This document shows, one piece after another, positions 15,156 through 25,729 of a DNA stretch of 25,897 bases. The notes under the pieces were generated by a model that worked only from the letters and a program-made list of their open reading frames with translations, had not been told where the DNA came from and made no database searches. The position numbers were made by a program, and so were the translations under genes. The stretch's first letter is position 1. Every line of letters starts with the position of its first letter. Source of the DNA: an uncultured Bacteroidota bacterium (GTDB lineage: Bacteria > Bacteroidota > Bacteroidia > JADZBD01); assembly GCA_937924855.1 (NCBI GenBank), contig CALEYQ010000012.1, positions 1 to 25,897 of the forward strand. Direction: 5' to 3'.

Positions 15156-16392
15156 ACTGGATCATGGAGAGTTGATTATTTTCCTGTGCTCACTGAGCCT
15201 GATGCTGATTTCATCGCGGGTGCTGGCTGAGCTTGGAAAAAAATGGAAACTCCCATTGGTCATGGGCGAATTAATCGTGGGTATCATTCTCGGTCCATCG
15301 GTATTTGGCATGCTTTTTCCGGATTCGTTCAGCACTATTTTTCCTTCCACCGGAAATGTGCCGGTGGCAATGGACGGCTTGATTTCGCTTTCTGTAGTCC
15401 TTTTGCTTTTCGTAGCGGGCATGGAAGTGCAACTGCCCCAATTGCTGAAGCAGGGAAAAGTGGCCATGTTTACCAGCACCTTTTCCATGGTAATCCCTTT
15501 TTTCACCGGATTTCTTACCGCCCATTTCTTTCCCGGATTTTTCGGACTCCCCGACGATGGTCCCAACAATTTTTATTTTGCACTTTTTCTGGGAACCGCT
15601 CTTTCCATCTCCGCCCTTCCGGTAATTGCCAGGATTTTAATGGACCTCAATTTGTTCCGATCCAAAATCGGAATGGTTATCATTGCCTCGGCCATGTTCA
15701 ACGATTTGGTGGGCTGGATAATTTTCACCGTTATTCTCAGTCTTTTCCGGAAAACAGGCGACAACGGATCGGTGTGGTACACTATAATTGCCATCCTGGG
15801 CTTTGGCTTGTTCATGCTTACCCTGGGCAAAAAAATTATAGACCGCATTTTACCCTGGATACAGAATAAAATTTCATGGCCGGGCGGGGTTTTGTCTTTT
15901 GCATTTAGTTTATGCTTAATAAGCGCTGCCTTTACCGAGGCAATTCACCTGCATGCCATTCTGGGTGCCTTCATTGCCGGTATAGCGGTAGGCGATTCGG
16001 TGCATCTTCATGAAAAAGCCCGGGAGATCATTCACCAGTTTATAACGAATTTCTTCGCCCCTTTGTTTTTTGTGAGCATAGGAATTAAGGTAAATTTTAT
16101 TGAAAATTTCGATTTGGGAATTGTGTTATTCATCTGCCTTCTGGCCTATTTCGGAAAACTAACCGGAGCCAGCCTTGGCGCCTGGTGGGGAGGAATGACG
16201 GGGAGAGAGGCCCTTGCCGTTGGCTTTGGTATGAACGCAAGAGGTGCCATGGAAATTATTTTGGGAACCCTGGCCTTCAATGAAGGATTGATCAACAGCC
16301 AGGTTTATGTGGCCCTGGTAATAATGGCATTGGTTACTTCCATTACCAGCGGGCCCTTTATTAAAAAATTCAGTGGGGTAAATCCTGCTTAG
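15148..16392 (+). CDS. CPA2 cation/proton antiporter, CHX/Kha1-like
   Basis: 414-aa inner-membrane exchanger with about 12 membrane segments, lacking RCK/TrkA-N regulatory domains. Key sequence: GELIVGIILGPS near 40-51, GTALSISALPVIARIL at 149-163, and AMFNDLVGW with Asn185-Asp186. An ND pair, rather than DD, is associated with electroneutral exchange and is seen in plant CHX and yeast Kha1 K+/H+ exchangers; MNARGAMEIILGTLAF and the final segment also fit that group. Start is ATG 15148, which overlaps the USP stop; a longer in-frame start at 15115 would lie inside the USP gene and adds no conserved sequence. Role: K+ (or Na+)/H+ homeostasis. Partner: the coupled USP protein. Confidence 0.92.
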   Translation: MNKLDHGELIIFLCSLSLMLISSRVLAELGKKWKLPLVMGELIVGIILGPSVFGMLFPDSFSTIFPSTGNVPVAMDGLISLSVVLLLFVAGMEVQLPQLLKQGKVAMFTSTFSMVIPFFTGFLTAHFFPGFFGLPDDGPNNFYFALFLGTALSISALPVIARILMDLNLFRSKIGMVIIASAMFNDLVGWIIFTVILSLFRKTGDNGSVWYTIIAILGFGLFMLTLGKKIIDRILPWIQNKISWPGGVLSFAFSLCLISAAFTEAIHLHAILGAFIAGIAVGDSVHLHEKAREIIHQFITNFFAPLFFVSIGIKVNFIENFDLGIVLFICLLAYFGKLTGASLGAWWGGMTGREALAVGFGMNARGAMEIILGTLAFNEGLINSQVYVALVIMALVTSITSGPFIKKFSGVNPA

Positions 16393-16406
16393 GTGGGAAC
16401 CGTGGT

Positions 16407-16697
16407 TTAGCTTCCTGCAAAGGGAGTTCCGAAAACACCCACGGCAAGCTCTGCCCATACGAGGATCAATAATAAAACAATACCCATTACCCAGGCCATT
16501 TTAGAAAGCATCGGTTTTTTTCTCCTTAGAACCCGCGCAATCCCAAAACCCGCCGAAAGCAAAAGGGCGCCGGCAACCAGAAAATCAAAAACCGACCAGT
16601 TTACTTCAGGGCTGAATTGCATAGCAACAAAAGGAATGGCAAGGATCAGGAAAGTGATCCCGAATACCCAAAGCGCATTTTTTCCGGTTGAATTCAT
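16407..16697 (-). CDS. Small three-TM membrane protein of unknown function
   Basis: 96-aa protein with three hydrophobic segments (about 9-27, 36-56, 68-90) and a basic loop RVLRRKKP between the second and third. The pattern MQFSPEVNWSVFDFLVAGALLL... and a C-terminal WAELAVGVFG resembles small conserved membrane proteins I have seen in Bacteroidota, but I know no name or role. It is convergent with the antiporter (14-nt gap) and transcribed alone. In 16698-16821 I see no exact -7 box for it. Confidence 0.75.
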   Translation of the reverse strand: MNSTGKNALWVFGITFLILAIPFVAMQFSPEVNWSVFDFLVAGALLLSAGFGIARVLRRKKPMLSKMAWVMGIVLLLILVWAELAVGVFGTPFAGS

Positions 16698-16800
16698 ATA
16701 AACAGTTTTATCCTGAACTTAACGATATAAGTTACAAAAAATTTTCCCGGGTTCAAATAATAATGAAAACTGTTTCGCGGAAATCCACCCGATTGAAATT

Positions 16801-16809
16801 TATCTTTTG
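16801..16809 (+). promoter_or_regulatory. Weak -7-like box before rarA
   Basis: TATCTTTTG is one base longer than TAnnTTTG and ends 12 nt before the rarA ATG. The position matches that of other promoters in the window, but the sequence match is imperfect. Confidence 0.3.
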
Positions 16810-16821
16810 TAATTTTCCGGA

Positions 16822-18117
16822 ATGAACATTTCCGGCGATACCACCATGCCTCCCCTGGCGGAAAGAATGCGACCTAAAGGATTTTCCGATTTTGTGGGTC
16901 AGGCGCATCTGGTGGGCGAAAATGGAATTATCTCCAAGGCAATTTTGGCCGGGCACTGTCCATCTATGATTTTCTGGGGTCCGCCCGGAACCGGGAAAAC
17001 CACACTGGCGAAAATTATCTCCAACACCGTAAAGCGACCTTTTTTTTCTTTGAGTGCTGTCTCTTCCGGAGTTAAGGATGTAAGGGAAATCATTTCCAAG
17101 GGAGAAGAACAGAATTTATTCAGCGGCAAAAAACCCATTTTGTTCATTGATGAAATCCACCGCTTTTCAAAATCGCAACAAGACGCCCTTCTTAATGCCG
17201 TGGAAAGCGGTACACTCACCCTCATCGGAGCCACCACTGAAAATCCTGGGTTCGAAGTTATTCCCGCTCTCATTTCAAGATGCCAGGTATATACCCTTCA
17301 GGATTTGTCAAAATCAGATCTGGAATCACTGCTCCTGCGTGCCCTGAAAAACGACGACTATCTGAAAGAGAAAAAAGTGGTTTTAAAAGAAAACGAAGCC
17401 CTCATCCGCCTTTCGGGTGGCGATGCCAGAAAACTGCTGAACAGCCTGGAGTGGGTAATAAACGCCTTGCCGGAGGGGGAAACTGAAATTACCAATGAAA
17501 AGGTGGAAGAAATTATCCATCAACGCTCGCTTCGTTATGACAAGGGCGGCGAGTACCATTACGATACCATTTCCGCCTTCATCAAATCCGTACGGGGAAG
17601 CGATCCCGATGCGGCTGTGTATTGGCTTGCGAGAATGATTGAGGGTGGTGAGGATCCAAAGTTCGTCGCCCGCCGTCTGGTAATTCTGGCTGCGGAAGAT
17701 ATCGGCCTTGCCAATCCCACTGCGCTGGCCCTTGCCCAGGCTACATTTTCGGCAGTTGAAACCATCGGACTTCCCGAAGCCAGAATACCACTTTCCCAGT
17801 GCACTATTTATCTGGCCTGTTCACCCAAAAGCAATTCCGCTTACCTGGCAATTGACAAAGCCCTGGAACTGGTTCGCAAAACCGGAAGTCTACCGGTTCC
17901 CATACACCTGAGAAACGCTCCCATTAAACTCATGAAAGAGCTGGGTTATGGGAAAGAATATCAATACCCCCACGCCTTTCCGGGAAACTTTATAGAACAG
18001 GAATACCTGCCGGAAGCGTTGAAAGGAGAAAAGATTTACGAAAAGGGAAATAATGTAAGGGAGGTGGAACTGGAAAAATGGCTGGAAGCCATCAAAAATT
18101 TTGGGAAGGAGGCTTAA
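16822..18117 (+). CDS. rarA: Replication-associated recombination protein RarA (MgsA/WRNIP1 family AAA+ ATPase)
   Basis: 431-aa clamp-loader-like ATPase that acts at stalled replication forks and gaps. AAA+ motifs: Walker A GPPGTGKT at 53-60, Walker B LFIDEIHRF with Asp110-Glu111, sensor 1 GATTEN at 136-141, Arg153 as likely arginine finger. The family-specific SAVSSGVKDVREI and the C-terminal tetramerisation and MgsA region (RYDKGGEYHYDTISAFIKS, PDAAVYWLARMIEGGEDP, ELGYGKEYQYPH) are complete, and length is typical. ATG 16822 is preferred; Met9 is an alternative just before PLAERMRP. The last 4 nt (TTAA) are shared with the convergent gene's stop codon. Confidence 0.97.
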   Translation: MNISGDTTMPPLAERMRPKGFSDFVGQAHLVGENGIISKAILAGHCPSMIFWGPPGTGKTTLAKIISNTVKRPFFSLSAVSSGVKDVREIISKGEEQNLFSGKKPILFIDEIHRFSKSQQDALLNAVESGTLTLIGATTENPGFEVIPALISRCQVYTLQDLSKSDLESLLLRALKNDDYLKEKKVVLKENEALIRLSGGDARKLLNSLEWVINALPEGETEITNEKVEEIIHQRSLRYDKGGEYHYDTISAFIKSVRGSDPDAAVYWLARMIEGGEDPKFVARRLVILAAEDIGLANPTALALAQATFSAVETIGLPEARIPLSQCTIYLACSPKSNSAYLAIDKALELVRKTGSLPVPIHLRNAPIKLMKELGYGKEYQYPHAFPGNFIEQEYLPEALKGEKIYEKGNNVREVELEKWLEAIKNFGKEA

Positions 18118-18560
18118 CGGTCAACTTCCTCAGGCAGGGGAACAGGATCCCACACCATAACATGACAAAGGGCCACTACGAATCCACCGGCCATCTGCTC
18201 GAAAATCTGCCAGCCCAAATCAATTAAAAGATATTCAAGGGTTAGCACATGGGTAACAGAAACCCCCATGACCAAAACCACAAGATAAATTACAAAGCCG
18301 GCAATGGCTCCTGCGGCAAGGCCACGATTGATAAAAGAATCCTTAAAGCGTTTGGAGAAAATCCGGCTTTGATAGAACCGGGTAAGCAGGAAGCCCACCA
18401 CAAAATAAACCAGGCCGGCAAAAATCAAAAACAGTGTTAAAGGGTAATTGATTTTAGCAAGGTCGTTCAACACTACTCCATGCCAAACATAAGAAATGGC
18501 AAACATCACAAGCGAACTCAAAACCCACGAAATAAAAAACCGTTTCCTGAAAATGTACAT
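18114..18560 (-). CDS. Four-TM membrane protein of unknown function
   Basis: 148-aa hydrophobic protein with four predicted membrane segments (about 8-24, 42-62, 84-105, 122-138). Notable residues are YVWHGVVLND after segment 1 and a C-terminal CHVMVWDPVPLPEEVDR. I do not recognise a named family. The exact -7 box TAAATTTG (18569-18576) supports the ATG at 18560. Its TAA and the rarA TAA overlap in the palindrome TTAA. Confidence 0.75.
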   Translation of the reverse strand: MYIFRKRFFISWVLSSLVMFAISYVWHGVVLNDLAKINYPLTLFLIFAGLVYFVVGFLLTRFYQSRIFSKRFKDSFINRGLAAGAIAGFVIYLVVLVMGVSVTHVLTLEYLLIDLGWQIFEQMAGGFVVALCHVMVWDPVPLPEEVDR

Positions 18561-18568
18561 AGGGATTA

Positions 18569-18576
18569 CAAATTTA
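18569..18576 (-). promoter_or_regulatory. -7 promoter element for the four-TM gene
   Basis: The minus strand reads TAAATTTG, an exact consensus match ending 8 nt before ATG 18560, so the predicted leader is almost absent. Confidence 0.55.
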
Positions 18577-18608
18577 ATAAAATCATAGGTTTAAATAAAA
18601 TTTTCGCA

Positions 18609-18616
18609 TATATTTA
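18609..18616 (+). promoter_or_regulatory. -7-like box before the lipoprotein gene
   Basis: TATATTTA differs from TAnnTTTG only in the last base and lies 19 nt before ATG 18636. It leaves only 1 nt before the alternative ATG 18618, favouring the downstream start. Confidence 0.35.
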
Positions 18617-18635
18617 CATGATAATCAGCAAAATA

Positions 18636-20234
18636 ATGCAATTCAGGAAGGCTTTACCATTCCTTATTTCTGTTGTCCTGATTGGCTTTTGGTCTTGCCG
18701 CCGCAGCCCCACCCTTCCGGAATGGGACGCCGATTTTTTCGGTCCCCTTTTGAAAGCCGATATGGGCATTAACAACCTGATTCCCGATTCCCTCATCACC
18801 TCCAATCCCGACAATTCCCTGAACCTGGTATATGAATCTACCATTTATGAACTGATTGCCGATTCCCTTTTCAAAATTCCTGATACCACCCTGAATTATT
18901 CTTATCTGGTTCCAGCGGGCTGGGTAGTTGTTACTCCCGGTTCCCAGATATTAAACAATACCGGAAACAACCAGTACCAGTTGGGCGGGGCCCAGATCAA
19001 ACGGGCTGTAATCCGCAATGGTTATATGGATGTGTTGGTAACCAATACCATCCACAAGCGATTGCTGGTTCAGTTTTCAATGCCCCTGACAACAAAAAAT
19101 TCCCAGCCTTTCAATAAAACCGTTGTGGTTCCCGCTGCCGTAGGCAATAATCCCGGAATCTTTACCGACACCTTCCGGCTCGACGGGTATAGTGTTGACC
19201 TCAGGGGACCGAATGGAAATAGTTATAATACCCTTGTTTCGTCCGTGGTAGGCTCCATTCACCCGAATGAAGTGGGTGTTGATACGGTTTATCAGGGAGA
19301 GGGCGTTGTAATAAACCTGAGCTTTAAAAAAATGGTACCCCAGTATGCCACAGGTTATTTCGGTCAATCAACGCATTACATTGGTCCGGAGGAAACGGGA
19401 TTTGATTTGTTTAGAAAGATTGTAGGCGGCTCCCTCCATTTGGAAAGTGCCACGATGGATCTCAATATCGAAAATGGATTTGGCGTTGATGCACGGGTAA
19501 GATTAAGTGAACTAACATCGCGGAACACCAATACAGGAAACAATGTTACCCTAAATCATTCCATCATCAATTCAACCATAAATATTAACCGGGCTACCGA
19601 TCCGGGCGGTCAGGTACAACCATCCATTTACAGTGTTACCCTGAACAACCAGAATTCAAACCTGAAAAGTTTGCTTGAAAACCTGCCCAACAAATTACGG
19701 TATGCCCTTTTTGCAGAGATTAATCCTCTTGGTAATGTTTCCGGCAGCAACGATTTCGCTTATTATGGAAAAGGCCTTAAAATCAATGGGAAACTTGAGG
19801 TTCCTCTATCTCTGGGTGCCAACGGCCTTACGTTTGTTGATACTGTTTCCTTTTCCATTGGTGATCCTGAAAAAAATCCGGTGTTAAGCGGACAAATGTT
19901 CCTTTATGCCGAAAACGGTTTCCCGCTCGATTGCGAAGTTTCCCTTGGGCTTTTGGATGGCAATGGAAATCTGTTATCAGAATTTCTTCCGGTTTCCTCG
20001 GTAATTGACGAAGCCCCGCTGGGTTCTAATGGTATTGTTTCTTCGCCCCGGCTTACCAAATTAATTATTCCGGTTCCTGAATGGAAAATTGCCCATGTAA
20101 ATGCCGCTAAAAAAGTAGTGATTAAAGCAAAGTTCACCACAACCAACGCCCCTGCCTATTTAAAGATCTACAGTCATTACAAGCTTAAGCTAAAAGTAGT
20201 GGGCGATTTCAAAACCCGGATAAAAGCTTCCTGA
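18636..20234 (+). CDS. Large lipoprotein of unknown function
   Basis: About 532 aa. MQFRKALPFLISVVLIGFWSC is a lipoprotein signal peptide with Cys21 as the lipidated residue, so the protein is membrane-anchored, probably in the outer membrane. The frame is open upstream to 18480, but that part is antisense to the four-TM gene and hides the signal peptide. ATG 18618 is another possible start. The mature part is rich in Asn, Ser, Thr and alternating hydrophobics, suggesting beta structure, with no motif I can name and no catalytic signature. Ends 6 nt from the convergent porin-like gene. Whether the two work together cannot be told from the sequence. Confidence 0.82.
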   Translation: MQFRKALPFLISVVLIGFWSCRRSPTLPEWDADFFGPLLKADMGINNLIPDSLITSNPDNSLNLVYESTIYELIADSLFKIPDTTLNYSYLVPAGWVVVTPGSQILNNTGNNQYQLGGAQIKRAVIRNGYMDVLVTNTIHKRLLVQFSMPLTTKNSQPFNKTVVVPAAVGNNPGIFTDTFRLDGYSVDLRGPNGNSYNTLVSSVVGSIHPNEVGVDTVYQGEGVVINLSFKKMVPQYATGYFGQSTHYIGPEETGFDLFRKIVGGSLHLESATMDLNIENGFGVDARVRLSELTSRNTNTGNNVTLNHSIINSTININRATDPGGQVQPSIYSVTLNNQNSNLKSLLENLPNKLRYALFAEINPLGNVSGSNDFAYYGKGLKINGKLEVPLSLGANGLTFVDTVSFSIGDPEKNPVLSGQMFLYAENGFPLDCEVSLGLLDGNGNLLSEFLPVSSVIDEAPLGSNGIVSSPRLTKLIIPVPEWKIAHVNAAKKVVIKAKFTTTNAPAYLKIYSHYKLKLKVVGDFKTRIKAS

Positions 20235-20240
20235 GAACCC

Positions 20241-22070
20241 TTAGTCCGTAAAACTCCAGGCAATCCCAAACGAAAAGTTCCGGGGCGAAACGGGTATTCC
20301 CGTATAGAGCATGGGAACCGGTTCAAAAATTCCGGCCAGAGGATTCCCTGAAAAAACCCGGGCTCCAAAGCGTTTAACTTTCATGGAAAAATAGAAATCA
20401 GGAAAAAAATACCCATGGGTTAAATTTCCTTCCGATTGCTGCCATTGTCCGGTTGCCGGCTCATAAGTCGGGGTTGACCAGGCTTGGGAATAATTTAACA
20501 AGGTTCCCAAAGAAATTTTGCCCAATCCTTTACCGACAGAAAAGGTCCATCCCAGATTTAAAGTACCCGTCAGGGAGGGAAGATTAATGGGTGAATTTTT
20601 GGCAAAAAAGAATTTGAATTCAGGAATAAAAATGAGTTTTTCTGCTCCGCTGTTTCTTTTAAGACTCAGCTCAGACCATGCCATCGTTTGGTTAGAAAGG
20701 GTGGGAATACCATTGGAATCGGGAAAGGAAAAATTGGAGAGTCGGTGGTGATTTACTGCTGCCTGTAGTTTCAGGGGTTCAAAAACATAAAAGGCCGAAA
20801 AAAAATCATGACTCTGGTTACCAAAACTGTTTTTCCATTGGTTGTGATTAAAGTTCATGAAATGATGGGTTACGGCTCTGGGGGTAAAAGCCGACGAAGC
20901 CGAGAATCCGAATAAGTGTTTTGGGAACCGAAGACATCCCTTTAATTCATGGAAGAAGGATCCGGCATTATCACCAGCCGGGATAAACTCTGAGGAGGCT
21001 TTAAGTTGCCAGGATTTTCCGGTTCCCGCTTCATTCAGAAGGATGAATTCAGCCCGTGCAAAAATATCCGTGGGTGTGGAAAGGCTGTCGTTTTGGGAAA
21101 GGGTATAATTTCTTGTTCCGCCGAGGAGTTTAAAATATGATTTCGAAAATTTTCCATTTAGTGGAGAAACCAAGGTTCCTACCCTGTTTTCGAATCTGAG
21201 GAGGCGGATGGAGTCGCGGGTAATGGTAGAGTCGTTATAGAAAATGGTGTAGTTGGCATTGGCGGGATTCAGGTCAGTGTAGGCATATTTAAAAGAATTG
21301 AATTCCGACTCAGCGAGGACCAGGAACATTTTAGGTTTAAGGGAATCAGACTTAGTATGTCCGGGTGCGAGCCAGAATTTAATTTCAGCTTTTGATTGTA
21401 TCAATTTCGATCGGGCATCGGGCCTCAGGGGTGGCACAAAGGTTATGAATGCGGAATTATCTTCTCTTAAGAGGGTATCGTTATAACCGGTGGGTTCATC
21501 TTTTTTAATTGACTTTTGGTAAAGGAGCAAGGCCATTCCCCGGTTATTGAATTTTCCGTTTAGAAAAAAAGATGCGAAATGTTCGCCGGCGAAGAAAGAG
21601 GATTTTCGGAGGATTCCTTCCCCATTGGTTCGGATGAGGCCGAAGCTCAGATTTCCTCTTTGTTTAATATCCTGTGAGAAGAAGCAATTGAGGAGTTGTT
21701 CATTTTTGGAACCCGCATAAAAGTAAATATCAGAAAAGGGAGCCCTTGAAGTGAAGAATGGGTTAAGGAGAAAATTTTCCGGGAAAAGAACAGGGTTATT
21801 AATTCCGGTAGCGAGGGTAGTATTTTGGGGAATCAGAGCGGATAGAAAATGGATTGGATTGGGGAAGGCCGGAGAAGCGGGAAAAAAGTTTCGGGAGTTA
21901 AAGAAGAGCGGTGGGATAACAGGAGATTGGGGAGGTATGGAGGAGTCGGTTGAGAAAACCGGAACAGTTTGAAAAGGGAGGTTTGTTTGTTTGGGAAAAG
22001 AAAAAGTTGAGTCGCCTGCCGGGAAGGAGAAAACAGGGATGAGGCAGGCAAGAAAAAGCAGGGCTTTCAT
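20241..22070 (-). CDS. Putative outer-membrane beta-barrel porin (Porin_10-like)
   Basis: 609 aa, signal peptide MKALLFLACLIPVFSFPAG, then a Pro/Ser/Phe-rich linker and a long run of alternating strands. The segment from about 128 (SDIYFYAGSKNEQLLNCFFSQ, RGNLSFGLIRTNGEG, SFFLNGKFNNRGMALLLY) resembles the Bacteroidota putative-porin family Porin_10. The C-terminus ends in strands with SPRNFSFGIAWSFTD, as usual for barrels recognised by BamA. Start ATG 22070 is preferred over a longer frame to 22115, which would place the start inside the rRNA terminator region and bury the signal peptide; an exact -7 box at 22076-22083 agrees. First gene after the rRNA operon on the same strand, with its own promoter. 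Substrate unknown. Confidence 0.8.
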   Translation of the reverse strand: MKALLFLACLIPVFSFPAGDSTFSFPKQTNLPFQTVPVFSTDSSIPPQSPVIPPLFFNSRNFFPASPAFPNPIHFLSALIPQNTTLATGINNPVLFPENFLLNPFFTSRAPFSDIYFYAGSKNEQLLNCFFSQDIKQRGNLSFGLIRTNGEGILRKSSFFAGEHFASFFLNGKFNNRGMALLLYQKSIKKDEPTGYNDTLLREDNSAFITFVPPLRPDARSKLIQSKAEIKFWLAPGHTKSDSLKPKMFLVLAESEFNSFKYAYTDLNPANANYTIFYNDSTITRDSIRLLRFENRVGTLVSPLNGKFSKSYFKLLGGTRNYTLSQNDSLSTPTDIFARAEFILLNEAGTGKSWQLKASSEFIPAGDNAGSFFHELKGCLRFPKHLFGFSASSAFTPRAVTHHFMNFNHNQWKNSFGNQSHDFFSAFYVFEPLKLQAAVNHHRLSNFSFPDSNGIPTLSNQTMAWSELSLKRNSGAEKLIFIPEFKFFFAKNSPINLPSLTGTLNLGWTFSVGKGLGKISLGTLLNYSQAWSTPTYEPATGQWQQSEGNLTHGYFFPDFYFSMKVKRFGARVFSGNPLAGIFEPVPMLYTGIPVSPRNFSFGIAWSFTD

Positions 22071-22075
22071 GAATA

Positions 22076-22083
22076 CAAAAATA
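22076..22083 (-). promoter_or_regulatory. -7 promoter element for the porin-like gene
   Basis: The minus strand reads TATTTTTG, an exact TAnnTTTG match only 5 nt before ATG 22070 and 30 nt beyond the rRNA terminator hairpin. This spacing predicts a leaderless transcript. No -33 TTTG at standard spacing is seen. Confidence 0.5.
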
Positions 22084-22113
22084 GGGAAAGGAAGCGGGGC
22101 TGGGCATAAAAAC

Positions 22114-22141
22114 AAAAAACCCCGCGGATGCGGGGTTTTTT
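22114..22141 (-). terminator. Strong intrinsic terminator of the rRNA operon
   Basis: Perfect 12-bp stem AAAAAACCCCGC / GCGGGGTTTTTT with a 4-nt loop, just beyond the 5S 3' end. The A and T tracts on both sides make it usable on either strand. Confidence 0.9.
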
Positions 22142-22147
22142 GAAAAT

Positions 22148-22256
22148 TGGCAACGACATACTCTCCCAGGCTTTAGACCAAGTACCATCTGCGCTATGGG
22201 GCTTAACTTCTCTGTTCGGGATGGGAAGAGGTGGACACCCATGCAATAGTCGCCAA
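22148..22256 (-). rRNA. rrf: 5S ribosomal RNA
   Basis: About 109 nt. The minus strand contains the conserved 5S core TCCCATCCCGAACAGAGAAG followed by TTAAGCCC, and ends in GGGAGAGTATGTCGTTGCC, which pairs with the 5' end GGCGACTATTGC. Ends are estimated from terminal pairing. Confidence 0.93.
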
Positions 22257-22264
22257 AAGTCGAT

Positions 22265-22282
22265 GTGATCGAAAAAGATCAC
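22265..22282 (-). other. Hairpin in the 23S-5S spacer
   Basis: Perfect 6-bp stem GTGATC/GATCAC with a 6-nt loop just upstream of mature 5S. A likely recognition or spacer element for pre-rRNA processing (inference). Confidence 0.45.
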
Positions 22283-22331
22283 CAATAAAATTTGACATAA
22301 GAGAAAAAATATAAGGAATAAATAGCCTTCA

Positions 22332-25234
<2,903 letters not shown>

Positions 25235-25321
25235 AGTGAAATTGGTATTCTTTACAATACAATAATTGACTGAAGGTTTATTTATAACCTTATATTTTCT
25301 CTCAATATGTCAAAGAACTTC

Positions 25322-25338
25322 ATTCGCTTGAAGCGAAT
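25322..25338 (-). other. Hairpin adjoining the tRNA-Ala 3' end
   Basis: Stem ATTCGC/GCGAAT with a 5-nt loop lies directly next to the encoded CCA of tRNA-Ala. It probably marks a processing site in the precursor (inference). Confidence 0.4.
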
Positions 25339-25415
25339 TGGTGGAGGTGAACGGAGTCGAACCGATGACCCCCTGCGTGCAAGGCAGGTGCTCTAGCCAG
25401 CTGAGCTACACCCCC
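25339..25415 (-). tRNA. tRNA-Ala (anticodon TGC)
   Basis: 77 nt including an encoded CCA. Acceptor GGGGGTG pairs with CACCTCC. D-arm TAGCTCAGCTGG, anticodon loop CTTGCAC giving TGC, T-arm GTTCGAC. Lies in the 16S-23S spacer, the standard place for this tRNA. Confidence 0.97.
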
Positions 25416-25438
25416 TAAAACGAGATTTCAGACCAAGG

Positions 25439-25457
25439 TGGAAAGACCCTCTTTCCA
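25439..25457 (-). other. Hairpin between the two spacer tRNAs
   Basis: Perfect 7-bp stem TGGAAAG/CTTTCCA with loop of 5 between tRNA-Ile and tRNA-Ala; no T tract follows, so it is a processing or structural stem rather than a terminator. Confidence 0.4.
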
Positions 25458-25474
25458 TGTTTCCTGGAGCTGTG

Positions 25475-25551
25475 TGGTAGTCCCGAGCAGACTTGAACTG
25501 CTGACCCCCACATTATCAGTGTGGTGCTCTAACCAACTGAGCTACGGGACT
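25475..25551 (-). tRNA. tRNA-Ile (anticodon GAT)
   Basis: 77 nt including an encoded CCA. Acceptor AGTCCCG pairs with CGGGACT. Anticodon loop CTGATAA gives GAT. T-loop TTCAAGT. First tRNA after 16S in the spacer. Confidence 0.97.
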
Positions 25552-25729
25552 AGATAAGATTGCAGTTTGCAGTTACAGTAATAAAAATAGACTGCTTACT
25601 GCCCTCTGCCACCTGTGTGCCCCGCCGCAAAACGCTGGACCACTTGATTGGCTCGTTAAGGGAAGATTTTGAAGGAAAGAAATAGTAAGGGTTACCGGAA
25701 TAAATTCCGGCAAGTCAAATCCTCTCTAA
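25552..25729 (-). other. 16S-tRNA-Ile internal transcribed spacer
   Basis: 178-nt spacer without a gene. It has a CCGGAAT/ATTCCGG inverted repeat (25695-25710) shortly after the 16S 3' end. A stretch near 25560-25613 contains several degenerate TGC-core short words (TGCAGTTTGCAGTTACAG, ACTGCTTACTGCCCTCTGCC). Confidence 0.7.

Noticed and set aside
18480..18635. Longer start for the lipoprotein gene
   Set aside because: The added residues are antisense to the four-TM gene, include its promoter, and would bury the lipoprotein signal peptide.
22297..22316. TTGACA followed by an AT-rich stretch in the 23S-5S spacer, resembling a sigma-70 promoter
   Set aside because: It is on the wrong strand for rRNA, and Bacteroidota promoters use TTTG/TAnnTTTG rather than TTGACA/TATAAT.
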